Below, one piece after another: positions 8,328-16,775 of a stretch of DNA of 64,000 nucleotides. Source of the DNA: Paraburkholderia aromaticivorans (GTDB taxonomy: Bacteria; Pseudomonadota; Gammaproteobacteria; Burkholderiales; Burkholderiaceae); the NCBI RefSeq assembly GCF_002278075.1, contig NZ_CP022989.1, positions 1,302,001 to 1,366,000 on the forward strand. Direction: 5' to 3'. A program made the position numbers and the translations under genes. Numbering within the stretch: position 1 is the first letter of the stretch; the number at the start of each line of letters is the position of its first letter. The notes under the pieces were generated by a model. It did no database searches, was not told the origin of the DNA, and worked only from the letters and a program-made list of their open reading frames with translations.

Positions 8328-10711
8328 TTGTTTTCCCCCGTCCTCGACTGCGTGGTGGCGTCGCCCGTGGCGGCGATGGCTTCTTCTGCTGTGACTTCGA
8401 ACGCGACCGGCGGTTGTTCGTTGCACCAGCGTTGCCACATGATTCGCAACGCGCGCGACAAACCTGCGGCCACCACTTCAGGCCGGAATGCCGCCGAGGC
8501 CATGCAGCGTTCGCGCAGCCCGGTGCGCAGCGCGGCGAGCGCCGGGATATCCGAGGACAACGCGACCCCCTTGGCGACGAAATCCGCCTTGTCCCTGGCA
8601 AGGAACTGCTCCAACCCGACGTGCGACATCCAGGTGGCGCCGGCGCGGCTCGGCAACGTGTCGCCTGCAATCGTCAAGGTCGGCACGCCCATCCACAAGG
8701 AATTCAGCACGGTGGTCGAACCCGTGTACGGGAACGTATCGAGGCAGATGTCGACGTGAAAATGCTGCTGCAGATAGACCGGAATGCTGGAGCGGCGGCG
8801 GAACATCAGACGCTCGCGCGCGATGCCCGATTGGGCGAACCAGTCGATGAGAAGCTGTTCGTCCTCGTCGGTTGCGATCGCGCCCAGCAACATTCGCGAC
8901 GACGGTTGCGCGTGAAGCAGTTCCGCCCAGAGGGCGATCACGTCGGGGCGCAGTTTGTTGAGGCGGTTAAAGCTGCCGAACGTCACGTAGCCGTTGTGCA
9001 TGGCCGGCAGGATGTTGACGGGCGGCGCGCTTTTTTCCGGCAGGAAGGGCGCGTTCGCGGGCAAATGGACGATCTTCTCGGAGAACATGCGCTCCGGCTC
9101 GCCGAACGGCACACCGAACCGGTCGACGAGGTAATAGTCCATCGCGCTCAGGCCGGTCGTGGCAGGGTAGCCGAGCCAACTGACCTGGATCGGCGCGGGC
9201 TTGCGCGCGAACGTGAGGAGACGATTGCGGCCCGTGTGCCCGGACAAGTCGAACAGAATGTCGATTCTGTCGTCGCGGATCCGGTTCGCCAGGTGCGCAT
9301 CCGGCATGCCGGTGACCTGGTGCCATTCATGGGCGCACTTGCGCAGCAAATGGGTGTAGTCGTCTTCCAGGATGTGGTTGTTGTACACATGAAGCGAGAC
9401 GCTGGCATCGGTCGCGAGGCGTTCCATGATCGGCAGCAGATACGAGGCGACGGCGTGACGGAACAGGTCGCCGGAAACGAGGCCGATCTTCAGCTTGCGA
9501 TTCGGCGTGCGCTTGTTGACGTGACGCGGCCACTGCGCGCGCACCGGTGCTTCGTGCTGTTGGGCGAACTTGAGGTGTTCGGCGAACAGTGTGTCCTGCT
9601 TGACCTCGGGATTGTGGGCGAGCGAAAACAGATAGTTGTCCGCCGCGATCGCGTCTTTCGGGTCCTTCTCCAGAGCGACGCTAAAACTCTCCTGCGCCTC
9701 GGCCACCATGCCCAGATCGAGCTGCAGCACACCCAGTGTGTTGTACATGCCGGACGTGTCCGGCGCCAGCTCGATCGCGCGCCGTGCCGCAGCCAGCCCC
9801 TCGGCCACGCGTCTCTGATAAACCAGCGACATGCCGTAGATCCGTTGCGCTTCGGCAACGGCCGGGTTGATCGCGATGATCGCGCGGCAGACTTCTTCGG
9901 CGTCCTTATGCAAGCCTTTCAGTCGCAGCGTATCCGCGAGGACGGTGCGGCTTTCCAGTTCTTCCGGCAGCAGTTCGGCGGCTTTGCGCAACGGCATGAG
10001 CGCGTCGTCGTAACGGCCCAGACGGTGCAGCGCAATCCCGAACCAGCGCCACGCGTTACCGTCGGCGGGGAAGCGCTGGGTGAGGGTGCGGGCAAGTTTG
10101 ACGGCGTCGGTGATCTGGCCTTTGTTGTACAGCGAGGTGAATCGCGTCGTTTCCTGCTGGCTCACGCGCCGTCCGCTGGCGATCGTGGATTTGCCGGCGT
10201 CCGCGGCGGCTTCTGCGGTCTCGCTATCCGTTGCGGCAGCCACGCTGCTGGCTGTCGGTGGATTCTGGTCTGCCGCAGGCTGTGTCAGGACGATCTTGCC
10301 GGGATTCGCCATCCGCACGATCAGGCCGTCCACCGCCGGGCCCTTCAGGCCTTGTTTCTGGCCCATTTCCAGCGCAAGCCACGCGGCAGCGGTTTCGCCG
10401 GCGTCGATCAACGCGCTGATATAAGCCACCCAGTACTGGCCGTTGTGCGGCTGTTGGCCCAACGCCAGCTCGAAACGGGGCAACGCGTCTTTGGGACGGT
10501 CCGTTTGAACGAGCAGGACGCCGTGGTTGTAAAGCACGTCCGAGTGCTGCGGTTGTGCGTCGAGGATCGCCTGATAGAGCGCTTCGGCGTCGTCGAATTC
10601 GCCCTTGTGGTGGTGCTCCAGCGCCGTTTGCAAAACGAGTGCGATGTCGTGCTCGAGCTGTTGTTCGGGCGTCAAGGGTTCAGCGGTCGGCTGCTCGTAC
10701 AGGAGAGTCAT
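8324..10711 (-). CDS. TPR-repeat GT41 (O-GlcNAc transferase-like) glycosyltransferase
   Basis: A 795-residue protein. About residues 20-400 are tandem tetratricopeptide repeats (for example DAEALYQAILDAQPQHSDV and repeats with VAEAQ), and about 430-780 is a GT41/SPINDLY-like catalytic region with FDLSGHTGRNRLL, QVSWLGYPATTG, GSFNRLNKLRPDV and CLDTFPYTGSTTVLNSLWMG. GT41 enzymes transfer a sugar from a nucleotide donor to Ser/Thr of proteins, and the TPR part selects the acceptor. It is the first gene of the seven-gene cluster and lies directly beyond fliC-fliD-fliT on the same strand, so flagellin is the obvious candidate acceptor (inference). The start at 10711 is chosen because the upstream in-frame extension is low-complexity; GGAG-type signals lie nearby. 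Confidence 0.88.
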   Translation of the reverse strand: MTLLYEQPTAEPLTPEQQLEHDIALVLQTALEHHHKGEFDDAEALYQAILDAQPQHSDVLYNHGVLLVQTDRPKDALPRFELALGQQPHNGQYWVAYISALIDAGETAAAWLALEMGQKQGLKGPAVDGLIVRMANPGKIVLTQPAADQNPPTASSVAAATDSETAEAAADAGKSTIASGRRVSQQETTRFTSLYNKGQITDAVKLARTLTQRFPADGNAWRWFGIALHRLGRYDDALMPLRKAAELLPEELESRTVLADTLRLKGLHKDAEEVCRAIIAINPAVAEAQRIYGMSLVYQRRVAEGLAAARRAIELAPDTSGMYNTLGVLQLDLGMVAEAQESFSVALEKDPKDAIAADNYLFSLAHNPEVKQDTLFAEHLKFAQQHEAPVRAQWPRHVNKRTPNRKLKIGLVSGDLFRHAVASYLLPIMERLATDASVSLHVYNNHILEDDYTHLLRKCAHEWHQVTGMPDAHLANRIRDDRIDILFDLSGHTGRNRLLTFARKPAPIQVSWLGYPATTGLSAMDYYLVDRFGVPFGEPERMFSEKIVHLPANAPFLPEKSAPPVNILPAMHNGYVTFGSFNRLNKLRPDVIALWAELLHAQPSSRMLLGAIATDEDEQLLIDWFAQSGIARERLMFRRRSSIPVYLQQHFHVDICLDTFPYTGSTTVLNSLWMGVPTLTIAGDTLPSRAGATWMSHVGLEQFLARDKADFVAKGVALSSDIPALAALRTGLRERCMASAAFRPEVVAAGLSRALRIMWQRWCNEQPPVAFEVTAEEAIAATGDATTQSRTGENK

Positions 10712-10861
10712 GGTCTCAGCGCAGAATGGTCTATGACGGAAATTGTGCGACGGGGAGGGCGTTTCCGATGCTCGGAGATGACGGTAAAAAGGCCGCCTGT
10801 TTAGCGTATGGAGAGGGAGGACGGAAAGCCGGAAGACAGGAGGAAAGCGGGACGAAAACAA

Positions 10862-10886
10862 GAAAAAAGCCCGCACGAGGCGGGCT
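10862..10886 (-). terminator. Rho-independent terminator after fliT
   Basis: A perfect 7-bp stem (AGCCCGC / GCGGGCT, 5-nt loop) at 10868-10886 is followed on the minus strand by a run of six to seven T. It would end transcripts coming from fliC-fliD-fliT and separate them from the downstream glycosyltransferase operon, although read-through is possible. Confidence 0.8.
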
Positions 10887-10998
10887 GAGGGAACGAGCGC
10901 GCCTCACTTCGGCACGTAGTTCTTATTGTCGGGTCGGCCGGTCGGACCGGCTTTGTTGGGGCGCATGTCGCTCAAGGCGGCTGCGTTCCGGGTGATGT

Positions 10999-11313
10999 CT
11001 ACAGGCGGGCCATCCGCTGATATTCGCCGGCGGCCCTGGTGCGCCCGATTGCCGCGTCGAACTCGATATGCAGTTCGTTCTGGGTGAGTGCCGCGTCGGC
11101 GAGCAGCGCCGCGTCGATCGCCTGGATCTGGCGGATCATCTCCAGCGCGGCCGGCTCCTGCTCCGCGGTGAGCGACATCAGCAGCGGCGAGCGCGTTTCG
11201 GTCAGGCGGGCGGCTTCCGGCCAGTCGGCGAGCGAGGCCGCCTGCTCGATTTCCCGCGTGATCGACAGCACGCGCTCGACCAGTTCCGTCTGATTCATGG
11301 TGTGCGCGTTCAT
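10999..11313 (-). CDS. fliT: Flagellar protein FliT (FliD chaperone)
   Basis: A 104-residue, mostly helical acidic protein, the size expected for FliT, the export chaperone of the filament cap FliD and, in enterics, an inhibitor of FlhDC. It starts 3 nt after the fliD stop, which is the main evidence together with the helical pattern (ELVERVLSITREIEQAA, DWPEAARLTETRSPLL). The start at 11313 has an AAGG-like site upstream; ATG at 11298 is an alternative. FliS is not seen next to it. Confidence 0.8.
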   Translation of the reverse strand: MNAHTMNQTELVERVLSITREIEQAASLADWPEAARLTETRSPLLMSLTAEQEPAALEMIRQIQAIDAALLADAALTQNELHIEFDAAIGRTRAAGEYQRMARL

Positions 11314-11316
11314 GGC

Positions 11317-12822
11317 TTAGCCCTTGTTCGTGGCCAGCGCGCCGGCGCTGTTGGTGCCGCCGAACAGCGCGGTCAGGTACTGCGAATTGTTGTTCATGGT
11401 CGCCATCAACGTATTCAGGGCGGTGAACTGCGCCTGATACTGGTTCGTCAACTGTGTCGTGTAGTCGGCGAGCGCGGTTTGTTGCGTGGTGATGCTCTTC
11501 AGGTCGGCATTGAGCGCGGTATTACGCGTGTCGATGATGCCGCCGGTCTGCGTGAACGTGGTGATGCTGCTGTTCAACTGCTCGGCAATGCCGTTGGTCG
11601 AGTTGAAGAGCGATGCGACCGTGGCCGGACTGCTCGTTAGCGCCGTATTCAGCGCGGTATTGTCGACCACCAGCGTGCCGTCCGCCGGATTGTCCTTCAG
11701 CGAGATACCGATTGCCGCCAGCGTGGTGCCGGTGCTGCCCGAGCCAACCGAGCCGCCGATGATGCTCGCCAGCGTGTTCTTGATCGTCTGCAGCGTGGAG
11801 TCGCCGAGCAGCGGACCTTGCGACGTCGAGCCGGAACTGAACGAGGTGAGGGTGGACATCGTCGTGACGACGGTGTTGTACAGGCTCACGAAATTGTTGA
11901 TCGCGGTGTTCTGCGAGGCGGTGTCCTGCGCAATGGTCAGCGTCTGCGTGGTGCCCGCGGATGCGGCCGTCAGGTTCATCGTGACGCCGGAAATGGCGCT
12001 CGTCACCGCATTGGTCGAACTGCTGGCCGCGATCCCGCCGACCGTGAACTCCGCGTCCTGGGCAAAACCGCTCTGCGTCCAGGCGCTGCCCGCATTGGCC
12101 GAGGTGATCGTCGACTGGCCGCCGGTGGTGCTCGCGGTCGAGGTCACGCCGAGGCTCGACAGGCCGTTGTCGGTGGTGACGTTACTGGTCGTGACGTTGA
12201 TGACGTTCGCCGCCCCCGTGTTCGCCGCGCGCAGCACGAGGTGGGCGCCGTCCGTGCCGGTCACGATGGTCGCCGTGACGCCGGGGTTGCTGCTGCTCGC
12301 GTTGATCGCCGAAGCGATGCCCGAGAGCGTGTTGTTGGTGCCGTCGACGTTGATATCCATCGACTTGCCGCCCAGCGAGATGGACAGCGTGCCGGTGCCC
12401 AGTTGCGTCGTGGAGCTGAAGGCCGCCGACGACAAGGCTTGCGAGCTGGCAATCTGCGTCACGGCAACCGAGTAGCTGCCGGCCACGGCGCCGACGCCCG
12501 CGGTCGCGGTCAAGCCGGTGCCGCTCGCGGTGGCCGCGAAGGTCGACAGCGTGTTGCCGTTGGCGAGGTTGGTGATGCCCGACTGCAATGCGCTCAGCGC
12601 GGAGCTCAGTGCGCCGTAGGCGGACAGTGTGGTGTTGTCGGTGGTTTGTCGTGCCGCCAGAGCCGCGGTTTGTCCTGCGGTCTTCGCGTTCACGAGCGCC
12701 GTGACGAGCGTCGACACGTCCATCGACGAATTGCCCGTCGAGCCGCTGATGATCGATTGAGCAGCCGACTGCAGCGCGGCGTTGGCGCTTGCCGTAGAAG
12801 ACGAGGTTGAGATCGAGGACAT
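11317..12822 (-). CDS. fliD: Flagellar filament capping protein FliD (HAP2)
   Basis: A 501-residue protein with FliD_N near MDVSTLVTALVNAK and an ITNLANGNTLSTFAAT segment, then a Ser/Thr/Ala-rich middle and a C-terminal coiled-coil FliD_C (SSITTFTQTGGIIDTRNTAL ... QQTALADYTTQLTNQYQAQ). FliD forms the pentameric or hexameric cap that folds flagellin at the filament tip. It is flanked by fliC and fliT on the same strand. The composition is rich in G, A, S and T with few charged residues, as for other exported axial proteins. Confidence 0.95.
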   Translation of the reverse strand: MSSISTSSSTASANAALQSAAQSIISGSTGNSSMDVSTLVTALVNAKTAGQTAALAARQTTDNTTLSAYGALSSALSALQSGITNLANGNTLSTFAATASGTGLTATAGVGAVAGSYSVAVTQIASSQALSSAAFSSTTQLGTGTLSISLGGKSMDINVDGTNNTLSGIASAINASSSNPGVTATIVTGTDGAHLVLRAANTGAANVINVTTSNVTTDNGLSSLGVTSTASTTGGQSTITSANAGSAWTQSGFAQDAEFTVGGIAASSSTNAVTSAISGVTMNLTAASAGTTQTLTIAQDTASQNTAINNFVSLYNTVVTTMSTLTSFSSGSTSQGPLLGDSTLQTIKNTLASIIGGSVGSGSTGTTLAAIGISLKDNPADGTLVVDNTALNTALTSSPATVASLFNSTNGIAEQLNSSITTFTQTGGIIDTRNTALNADLKSITTQQTALADYTTQLTNQYQAQFTALNTLMATMNNNSQYLTALFGGTNSAGALATNKG

Positions 12823-12872
12823 GCAGAGGCTCCGGGCGTCTGAAAATCTGTATTGGGTGGTGCGCGATGCTA

Positions 12873-12916
12873 CATCACTGCGTGATGGAAATGCACAGCG
12901 GGAGGCATGCCTCCCG
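12873..12916. repeat. Two short palindromes in the fliC-fliD gap
   Basis: CATCACTGCGTGATG at 12873-12887 (6-bp arms) and CGGGAGGCATGCCTCCCG at 12899-12916 (fully palindromic 18-mer) lie between the fliC terminator and the fliD start. The second can form a strong hairpin but lacks a T-run on the minus strand, so it may be an mRNA processing or attenuation element, or an operator. Function unknown. Confidence 0.6.
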
Positions 12917-12927
12917 TCGTTTGAAAC

Positions 12928-12963
12928 CGGCGATGCGTCCCGCTTGCGCGCGACGCATCGCCG
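12928..12963 (-). terminator. Stem-loop terminator after fliC
   Basis: A perfect 12-bp inverted repeat (CGGCGATGCGTC / GACGCATCGCCG) with a 12-nt loop lies 15 nt beyond the fliC stop. On the minus strand it is followed by GGTTTCAAA, a weak U-tract, so it may attenuate rather than fully stop transcription into fliD, or protect the abundant fliC message. Confidence 0.7.
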
Positions 12964-12978
12964 TTACTGCGTCAGCTC

Positions 12979-14124
12979 TTACTGCAGGAGCTTCAGAACT
13001 TGCTGCGGGTTCGAGTTAGCTTGCGCCAACACCGAGATACCAGCTTGCTGCAGCACTTGCGCCTTGCTCAGGTTCGCCGTTTCTTGCGCGAAGTTGGCGT
13101 CCGTGATTTGCGACTGTGCCGACGACAGGTCGGTCGACTCAGCTTGCTGCGCCGTCGAGATTGCGGTGAAGCGGTTTTGCGCGGCGCCGAGCGACGCCTG
13201 CAGCGTGTTCACGGTCTGCAGTGCGTTGTCGATCGAAACCATTGCCTGATTCGCGCCGGTGACCGTGCTGATGTCGAGGCCCGAAACCGTGGGCGGGCTG
13301 TTGATCGCGTTGATCTGTGCGACAGCGTTCTGCGCGGCTGTTCCGGCTGCGCCCATAGAAGTTGCCAGCGCTGCGGTGAGCGTCAGGTTTGTGACTGCCG
13401 TGCCGGTGCCCGCTGCCGTGCCCGCGCTGAAGATGGCGGAGGCGGCGGTCGCCGACAGAGCCTGGTTGTTCTGGTCCGTGAACGTATAGCCGCCTTTACC
13501 GTCGGAAAGAACGTTGACCGACGTGATCGCCGGGGACGTCGCCGTATAGGCACCGCTTGCGTCCGTCGACACAGCGATCGTGCCGACCGTCGCGCCCGTC
13601 TGCACCAGGCCGCCACCAATCTTCGCAGCCGACATCGACTGGCTCAGGTTCAGGCTGATCGTCTGACCGACGTTCGCGCCGACCTGGAACGTCACGCTGC
13701 CTGCCGAGCCGTCCAGAATGTTCGTGCCGTTGTACGTCGTTTGCGAAGCGATACGGTTCACTTCAGCGATCTGTGCCGACACTTCCTTCTGCAGAGCTGC
13801 CTGGTCGCTCGACGACAGCGAACCGGTCGATGCTTGCACGGCCAGTTGGCGGATACGTTGCAGGCTGGAGGTCAGCGAGGACAGTGCGCTCGATGCGGTT
13901 TGAATCATCGACACGCCGTCGTTCGCATTCGACACGCCCTGGTTCAGGCCGTTGATCTGCGATTGCATACGCGTCGAGATTGCCAGACCTGCTGCATCGT
14001 CAGCCGCGCTGTTGATGCGCTTGCCCGACGACAGGCGGGTGATGGCTTGCGAAAGGGCGCTTTGCGAGCCACTAAGGTTTTGCTGTGCAACCAGCGAGTT
14101 GATGTTGCTATTGATTCCGAGCAT
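12979..14124 (-). CDS. fliC: Flagellin FliC
   Basis: A 381-residue flagellin. The N-terminal D0/D1 is textbook (MLGINSNINSLVAQQNL, LSSGKRINSAADDAAGLAI, GVSNANDGVSMIQTA), as is the C-terminal D1/D0 (AQNRFTAISTAQQAEST, LSKAQVLQQAGISVLAQAN, ending QVLKLLQ). The central about 170-residue variable region is Gly/Ser/Thr-rich and offers many Ser/Thr sites for O-glycosylation. The start at 14124 is preceded by AGGAG on the minus strand. A FliA promoter lies about 90 nt upstream. It is the major filament subunit, exported by the flagellar type III apparatus. Confidence 0.97.
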   Translation of the reverse strand: MLGINSNINSLVAQQNLSGSQSALSQAITRLSSGKRINSAADDAAGLAISTRMQSQINGLNQGVSNANDGVSMIQTASSALSSLTSSLQRIRQLAVQASTGSLSSSDQAALQKEVSAQIAEVNRIASQTTYNGTNILDGSAGSVTFQVGANVGQTISLNLSQSMSAAKIGGGLVQTGATVGTIAVSTDASGAYTATSPAITSVNVLSDGKGGYTFTDQNNQALSATAASAIFSAGTAAGTGTAVTNLTLTAALATSMGAAGTAAQNAVAQINAINSPPTVSGLDISTVTGANQAMVSIDNALQTVNTLQASLGAAQNRFTAISTAQQAESTDLSSAQSQITDANFAQETANLSKAQVLQQAGISVLAQANSNPQQVLKLLQ

Positions 14125-14212
14125 GGAAAATCTCCTAAATAAGCCTTGAGCCCAATACGCCACGTTGGCATCGGCGGAAGCACTCGTTCATTGCTGGCCG
14201 CCTCAGTGAAGG

Positions 14213-14239
14213 TTGACGGCGGCCCTAAAAAAAACTTGA
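14213..14239 (-). promoter_or_regulatory. FliA (sigma-28) promoter of fliC
   Basis: On the minus strand: TCAAGTTT (14239-14232), an 11-nt spacer, then GCCGTCAA (14220-14213). This matches the sigma-28 consensus TAAAGTTT-N11-GCCGATAA at 13 of 16 positions with the exact spacing, and matches the four other FliA boxes in this window. The transcription start would be near 14205, leaving a leader of about 80 nt. Confidence 0.82.
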
Positions 14240-14392
14240 GGAACTTTGTGCAATGAGGGCGTATTACTTTTGCGCGCAAAGCGTATTGCAATGCCGCTGA
14301 AAGCCGCCTGCAGCCTTGTTCGGGGGAGCCGCTGCAGGTATTGGAAAGACGGCGTATTCTCGTTTTCTCTTGTGACAAACCCTGGAGAAATC

Positions 14393-15334
14393 ATGCAAAA
14401 GCGCAGGATTGGGCGTTCCGAATTAGAGGTGGCGCCGCTTATGTTCGGCGGCAATGTTTTCGGCTGGACCGCCGATGAAGCCACCTCGTTTTCGATTCTG
14501 GATGCGTTTGTCGACGCCGGTCTCGACTTTATCGATACCGCCGATGTCTATTCGGCGTGGGTGCCCGGCAACCAGGGCGGCGAATCGGAAACCATCATCG
14601 GCAAGTGGTTCCGCCAGAGCGGCAAGCGCGACAAGATCGTGCTCGCCACCAAGGTCTCGAAGCATCCGCAGCGCAAGGGGTTGTCGGCGGCCAACATCCA
14701 GGCGGCGGTCGAGGATTCGCTGCGGCGCTTGCAAACCGATTACATCGACGTCTACTTTTCTCACGACGACGACACCGAAACGCCGCTTGCCGAAACGCTC
14801 GGCGCGTATCAGAAGCTGATCGAGGCGGGCAAGGTGCGGCTGATTGGCGCGTCGAACTACACTGGCGCGCGTGTCGAGGAAGCGCTCGCAGTGTCGCGCC
14901 GGCACGGCTTACCCGAATATCAGCTGTTGCAACCGGAATACAACCTGTATGACCGCGCGGAGTATGAGCGCGACATCGAGCCGGTGGCGCTCGCCAATCA
15001 CCTCGGCGTAGTGGTGTACTACAGTCTTGCAAGCGGCTTTCTGTCCGGCAAATACCGCTCGCAGGCGGATCTGGCCAACAAGGCGCGCGGTAGCCGGGTC
15101 GAAAAGTACCTCAACGATCGCGGATTGCGAATTCTCGCCGCGCTGGACCGGATCGCCGAGGCGCACGGCAGCACACCGGCCACGGTCGCGCTGGCATGGT
15201 TGATCGCGCGGCCGAGTGTTACGGCCCCGATTGCAAGCGCGACGTCGGTCGAGCAGCTCAAAAGCCTGGCGGCGGCCGTCCATTTGATGCTGACGGGCGC
15301 CGATATCCGCCATCTGGACGAGGCGAGCGCCTGA
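14393..15334 (+). CDS. Aldo/keto reductase
   Basis: A 313-residue AKR-family NADPH-dependent oxidoreductase with a TIM-barrel layout. Catalytic residues can be located: Asp/Tyr in DFIDTADVYSAW, Lys in LATKVSKHPQ and His in DVYFSHDDD, with cofactor-binding features near PIASATSVEQLKSL. It resembles YghZ/YajO-type AKRs; the substrate is not predictable. GGAGA at 14384-14388 supports the ATG at 14393. It is divergent from fliC and not obviously part of the flagellar system. Confidence 0.88.
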   Translation: MQKRRIGRSELEVAPLMFGGNVFGWTADEATSFSILDAFVDAGLDFIDTADVYSAWVPGNQGGESETIIGKWFRQSGKRDKIVLATKVSKHPQRKGLSAANIQAAVEDSLRRLQTDYIDVYFSHDDDTETPLAETLGAYQKLIEAGKVRLIGASNYTGARVEEALAVSRRHGLPEYQLLQPEYNLYDRAEYERDIEPVALANHLGVVVYYSLASGFLSGKYRSQADLANKARGSRVEKYLNDRGLRILAALDRIAEAHGSTPATVALAWLIARPSVTAPIASATSVEQLKSLAAAVHLMLTGADIRHLDEASA

Positions 15335-15691
15335 TCGCAAGCGACCTGGCATAATCCCTAAACCCCTGGTAGGATGGAGAGTTTCCTGATATCATCGGGA
15401 GTGAATTGAGATCTTTGCCTGTTTCGTCAGCGCTTTTCCGTTGATGAAAGGTTGGCGAAACGGCAGCAGACGCGGCTTTTGCATTATGTCTGTCCGCGTT
15501 CCGCGGTGAACTCCCCACCTCTCTTTTCCGGCCTCCGTGGCCGCTTTGCCTCTCGTTTCATTCGTGGTTTGGCCGGGTTCTGCCCGCGTTTGCCTGTTAC
15601 TGGCCATGAATCGAAACGACCGGAGGGCCGGCGCGTGAGCGGTATGCCGCCACGCAATTTACCCCTATCAAGTGATTGAGTTAGGAATTAA
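15335..15691. other. Intergenic region and rpsU leader
   Basis: This 357-nt stretch holds no recognisable gene. It must carry the rpsU promoter and leader; an AGGAA ribosome-binding site sits just before the rpsU ATG. No convincing -35/-10 pair or structured regulatory RNA was identified by eye. Confidence 0.5.
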
Positions 15692-15904
15692 ATGACGACG
15701 ATTCTTCTGAAAGAAAACGAGCCGTTCGAAGTGGCCATTCGCCGCTTTCGTCGCGCAATCGAAAAGAATGGCCTGATCGCTGAACTGCGTGAGCGCCAAT
15801 CGTACGAAAAGCCGACCACGGCACGTAAGCGCAAGAAGGCTGCTGCTGTGAAGCGCCTGCACAAGCGCCTGCGCAGCCAGATGCTGCCGAAGAAGCTGCA
15901 CTAG
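15692..15904 (+). CDS. rpsU: 30S ribosomal protein S21
   Basis: A 70-residue basic protein matching S21 throughout ([20 protein letters not shown], then an Arg/Lys-rich tail ending MLPKKLH). S21 binds the platform of the small subunit near the anti-Shine-Dalgarno sequence and aids initiation. It is followed at once by a strong terminator, so it is a monocistronic unit. Confidence 0.97.
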   Translation: MTTILLKENEPFEVAIRRFRRAIEKNGLIAELRERQSYEKPTTARKRKKAAAVKRLHKRLRSQMLPKKLH

Positions 15905-15926
15905 GCACGCTTTTTCAGCACGGCCG

Positions 15927-15977
15927 AACGGCGGTGTGAGCTTCGAAAGAAGCCACATCGCCGTTTTGCTTTTTGGG
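15927..15977 (+). terminator. Rho-independent terminator of rpsU
   Basis: A long hairpin with arms 15927-15944 and 15949-15965 (AACGGCGGTGTG...CTTC, GAAA loop, GAAG...CACATCGCCGTT, with one bulge and one G-U pair) is followed by TTTTGCTTTTT. Confidence 0.88.
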
Positions 15978-16038
15978 GTCTTTTTGCGGGGATCGTGGGA
16001 AGGCTCGGCTGCGGGCGGATCGGTTCGGCTGTTCTGTC

Positions 16039-16635
16039 TCAGCCTGCCTTGCGATTGCGTCCTTTCTTGCCTAGTGCCGCGCATCGCGCCTGGCACATGC
16101 AACTCGCCTCGTGATCGTTCACCATGCCGATCGCCTGCATGAATGCATAACAGATCGTCGAACCGACGAACTTGCAGCCATATCGCTTCAGTCCCTTGCT
16201 CAGGGCGTCCGAAATCTCGGTCGATGCCGGAGCCTGCTTGTACGAAGCCCAGTCGTTCTGGATCGGCGTCTGATCGACGAACGACCAGACGAAATTCGCG
16301 AGCGAGCCGTGCTCGGCCTGAATCTGCTGGACCGCGCGAGCGTTGGTAATGGCCGCTTCGATCTTGCCGCGATGGCGCACGATGCTTTCGTTCTTCACCA
16401 GCGCCTCGACATGTTTCTCCGTGAAGCGCGCAACCTTGCCGATGTCGAAGTCGGCAAAAGCGCGGCGATAGCCCGCCCGCTTGTTGAGGATCGTCGACCA
16501 CGACAATCCTGCCTGAGCCCCTTCCAGCACCAGCATCTCGAACAGATGCCGGTCGTCGCGCGAGGGCACGCCCCATTCGGTGTCGTGGTAGTGTGCGAGC
16601 GCTTCGCTCGATACCCAGTTGCATCGCTGTGTCAC
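16039..16635 (-). CDS. tag: DNA-3-methyladenine glycosylase I
   Basis: A 198-residue protein of the Tag family: RCNWV near the start, YHDTEWGVPSRDDRHLFEML, QAGLSWSTILNKR, and the C-terminal zinc-site region NDHEASCMCQARC, which with the N-terminal Cys and His gives the Tag zinc snap. It removes 3-methyladenine from alkylated DNA in base-excision repair. The GTG start at 16635 is chosen because the family begins a few residues before RCxW and the upstream in-frame extension is not Tag-like. It is divergent from the kinase gene at 16776. Confidence 0.92.
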   Translation of the reverse strand: MTQRCNWVSSEALAHYHDTEWGVPSRDDRHLFEMLVLEGAQAGLSWSTILNKRAGYRRAFADFDIGKVARFTEKHVEALVKNESIVRHRGKIEAAITNARAVQQIQAEHGSLANFVWSFVDQTPIQNDWASYKQAPASTEISDALSKGLKRYGCKFVGSTICYAFMQAIGMVNDHEASCMCQARCAALGKKGRNRKAG

Positions 16636-16775
16636 TGTCGCGCTCCGGTGTTGTGATCTCGCCCGCCAGCATAGCCGAAGCCGTGCGCACCGCAAGTTAG
16701 CCGTTCGGCCGATTGCGGGATTGAAACTGACCTGCCACGCTACGCGGTATTCACCCACGGAACTCATTCGATCCC

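Noticed and set aside
14168..14194. Alternative FliA-like promoter GCAATGAA-N11-GCCGATGC before fliC
   Set aside because: Its -35 half matches poorly, while the box at 14213-14239 matches both halves at the correct spacing.
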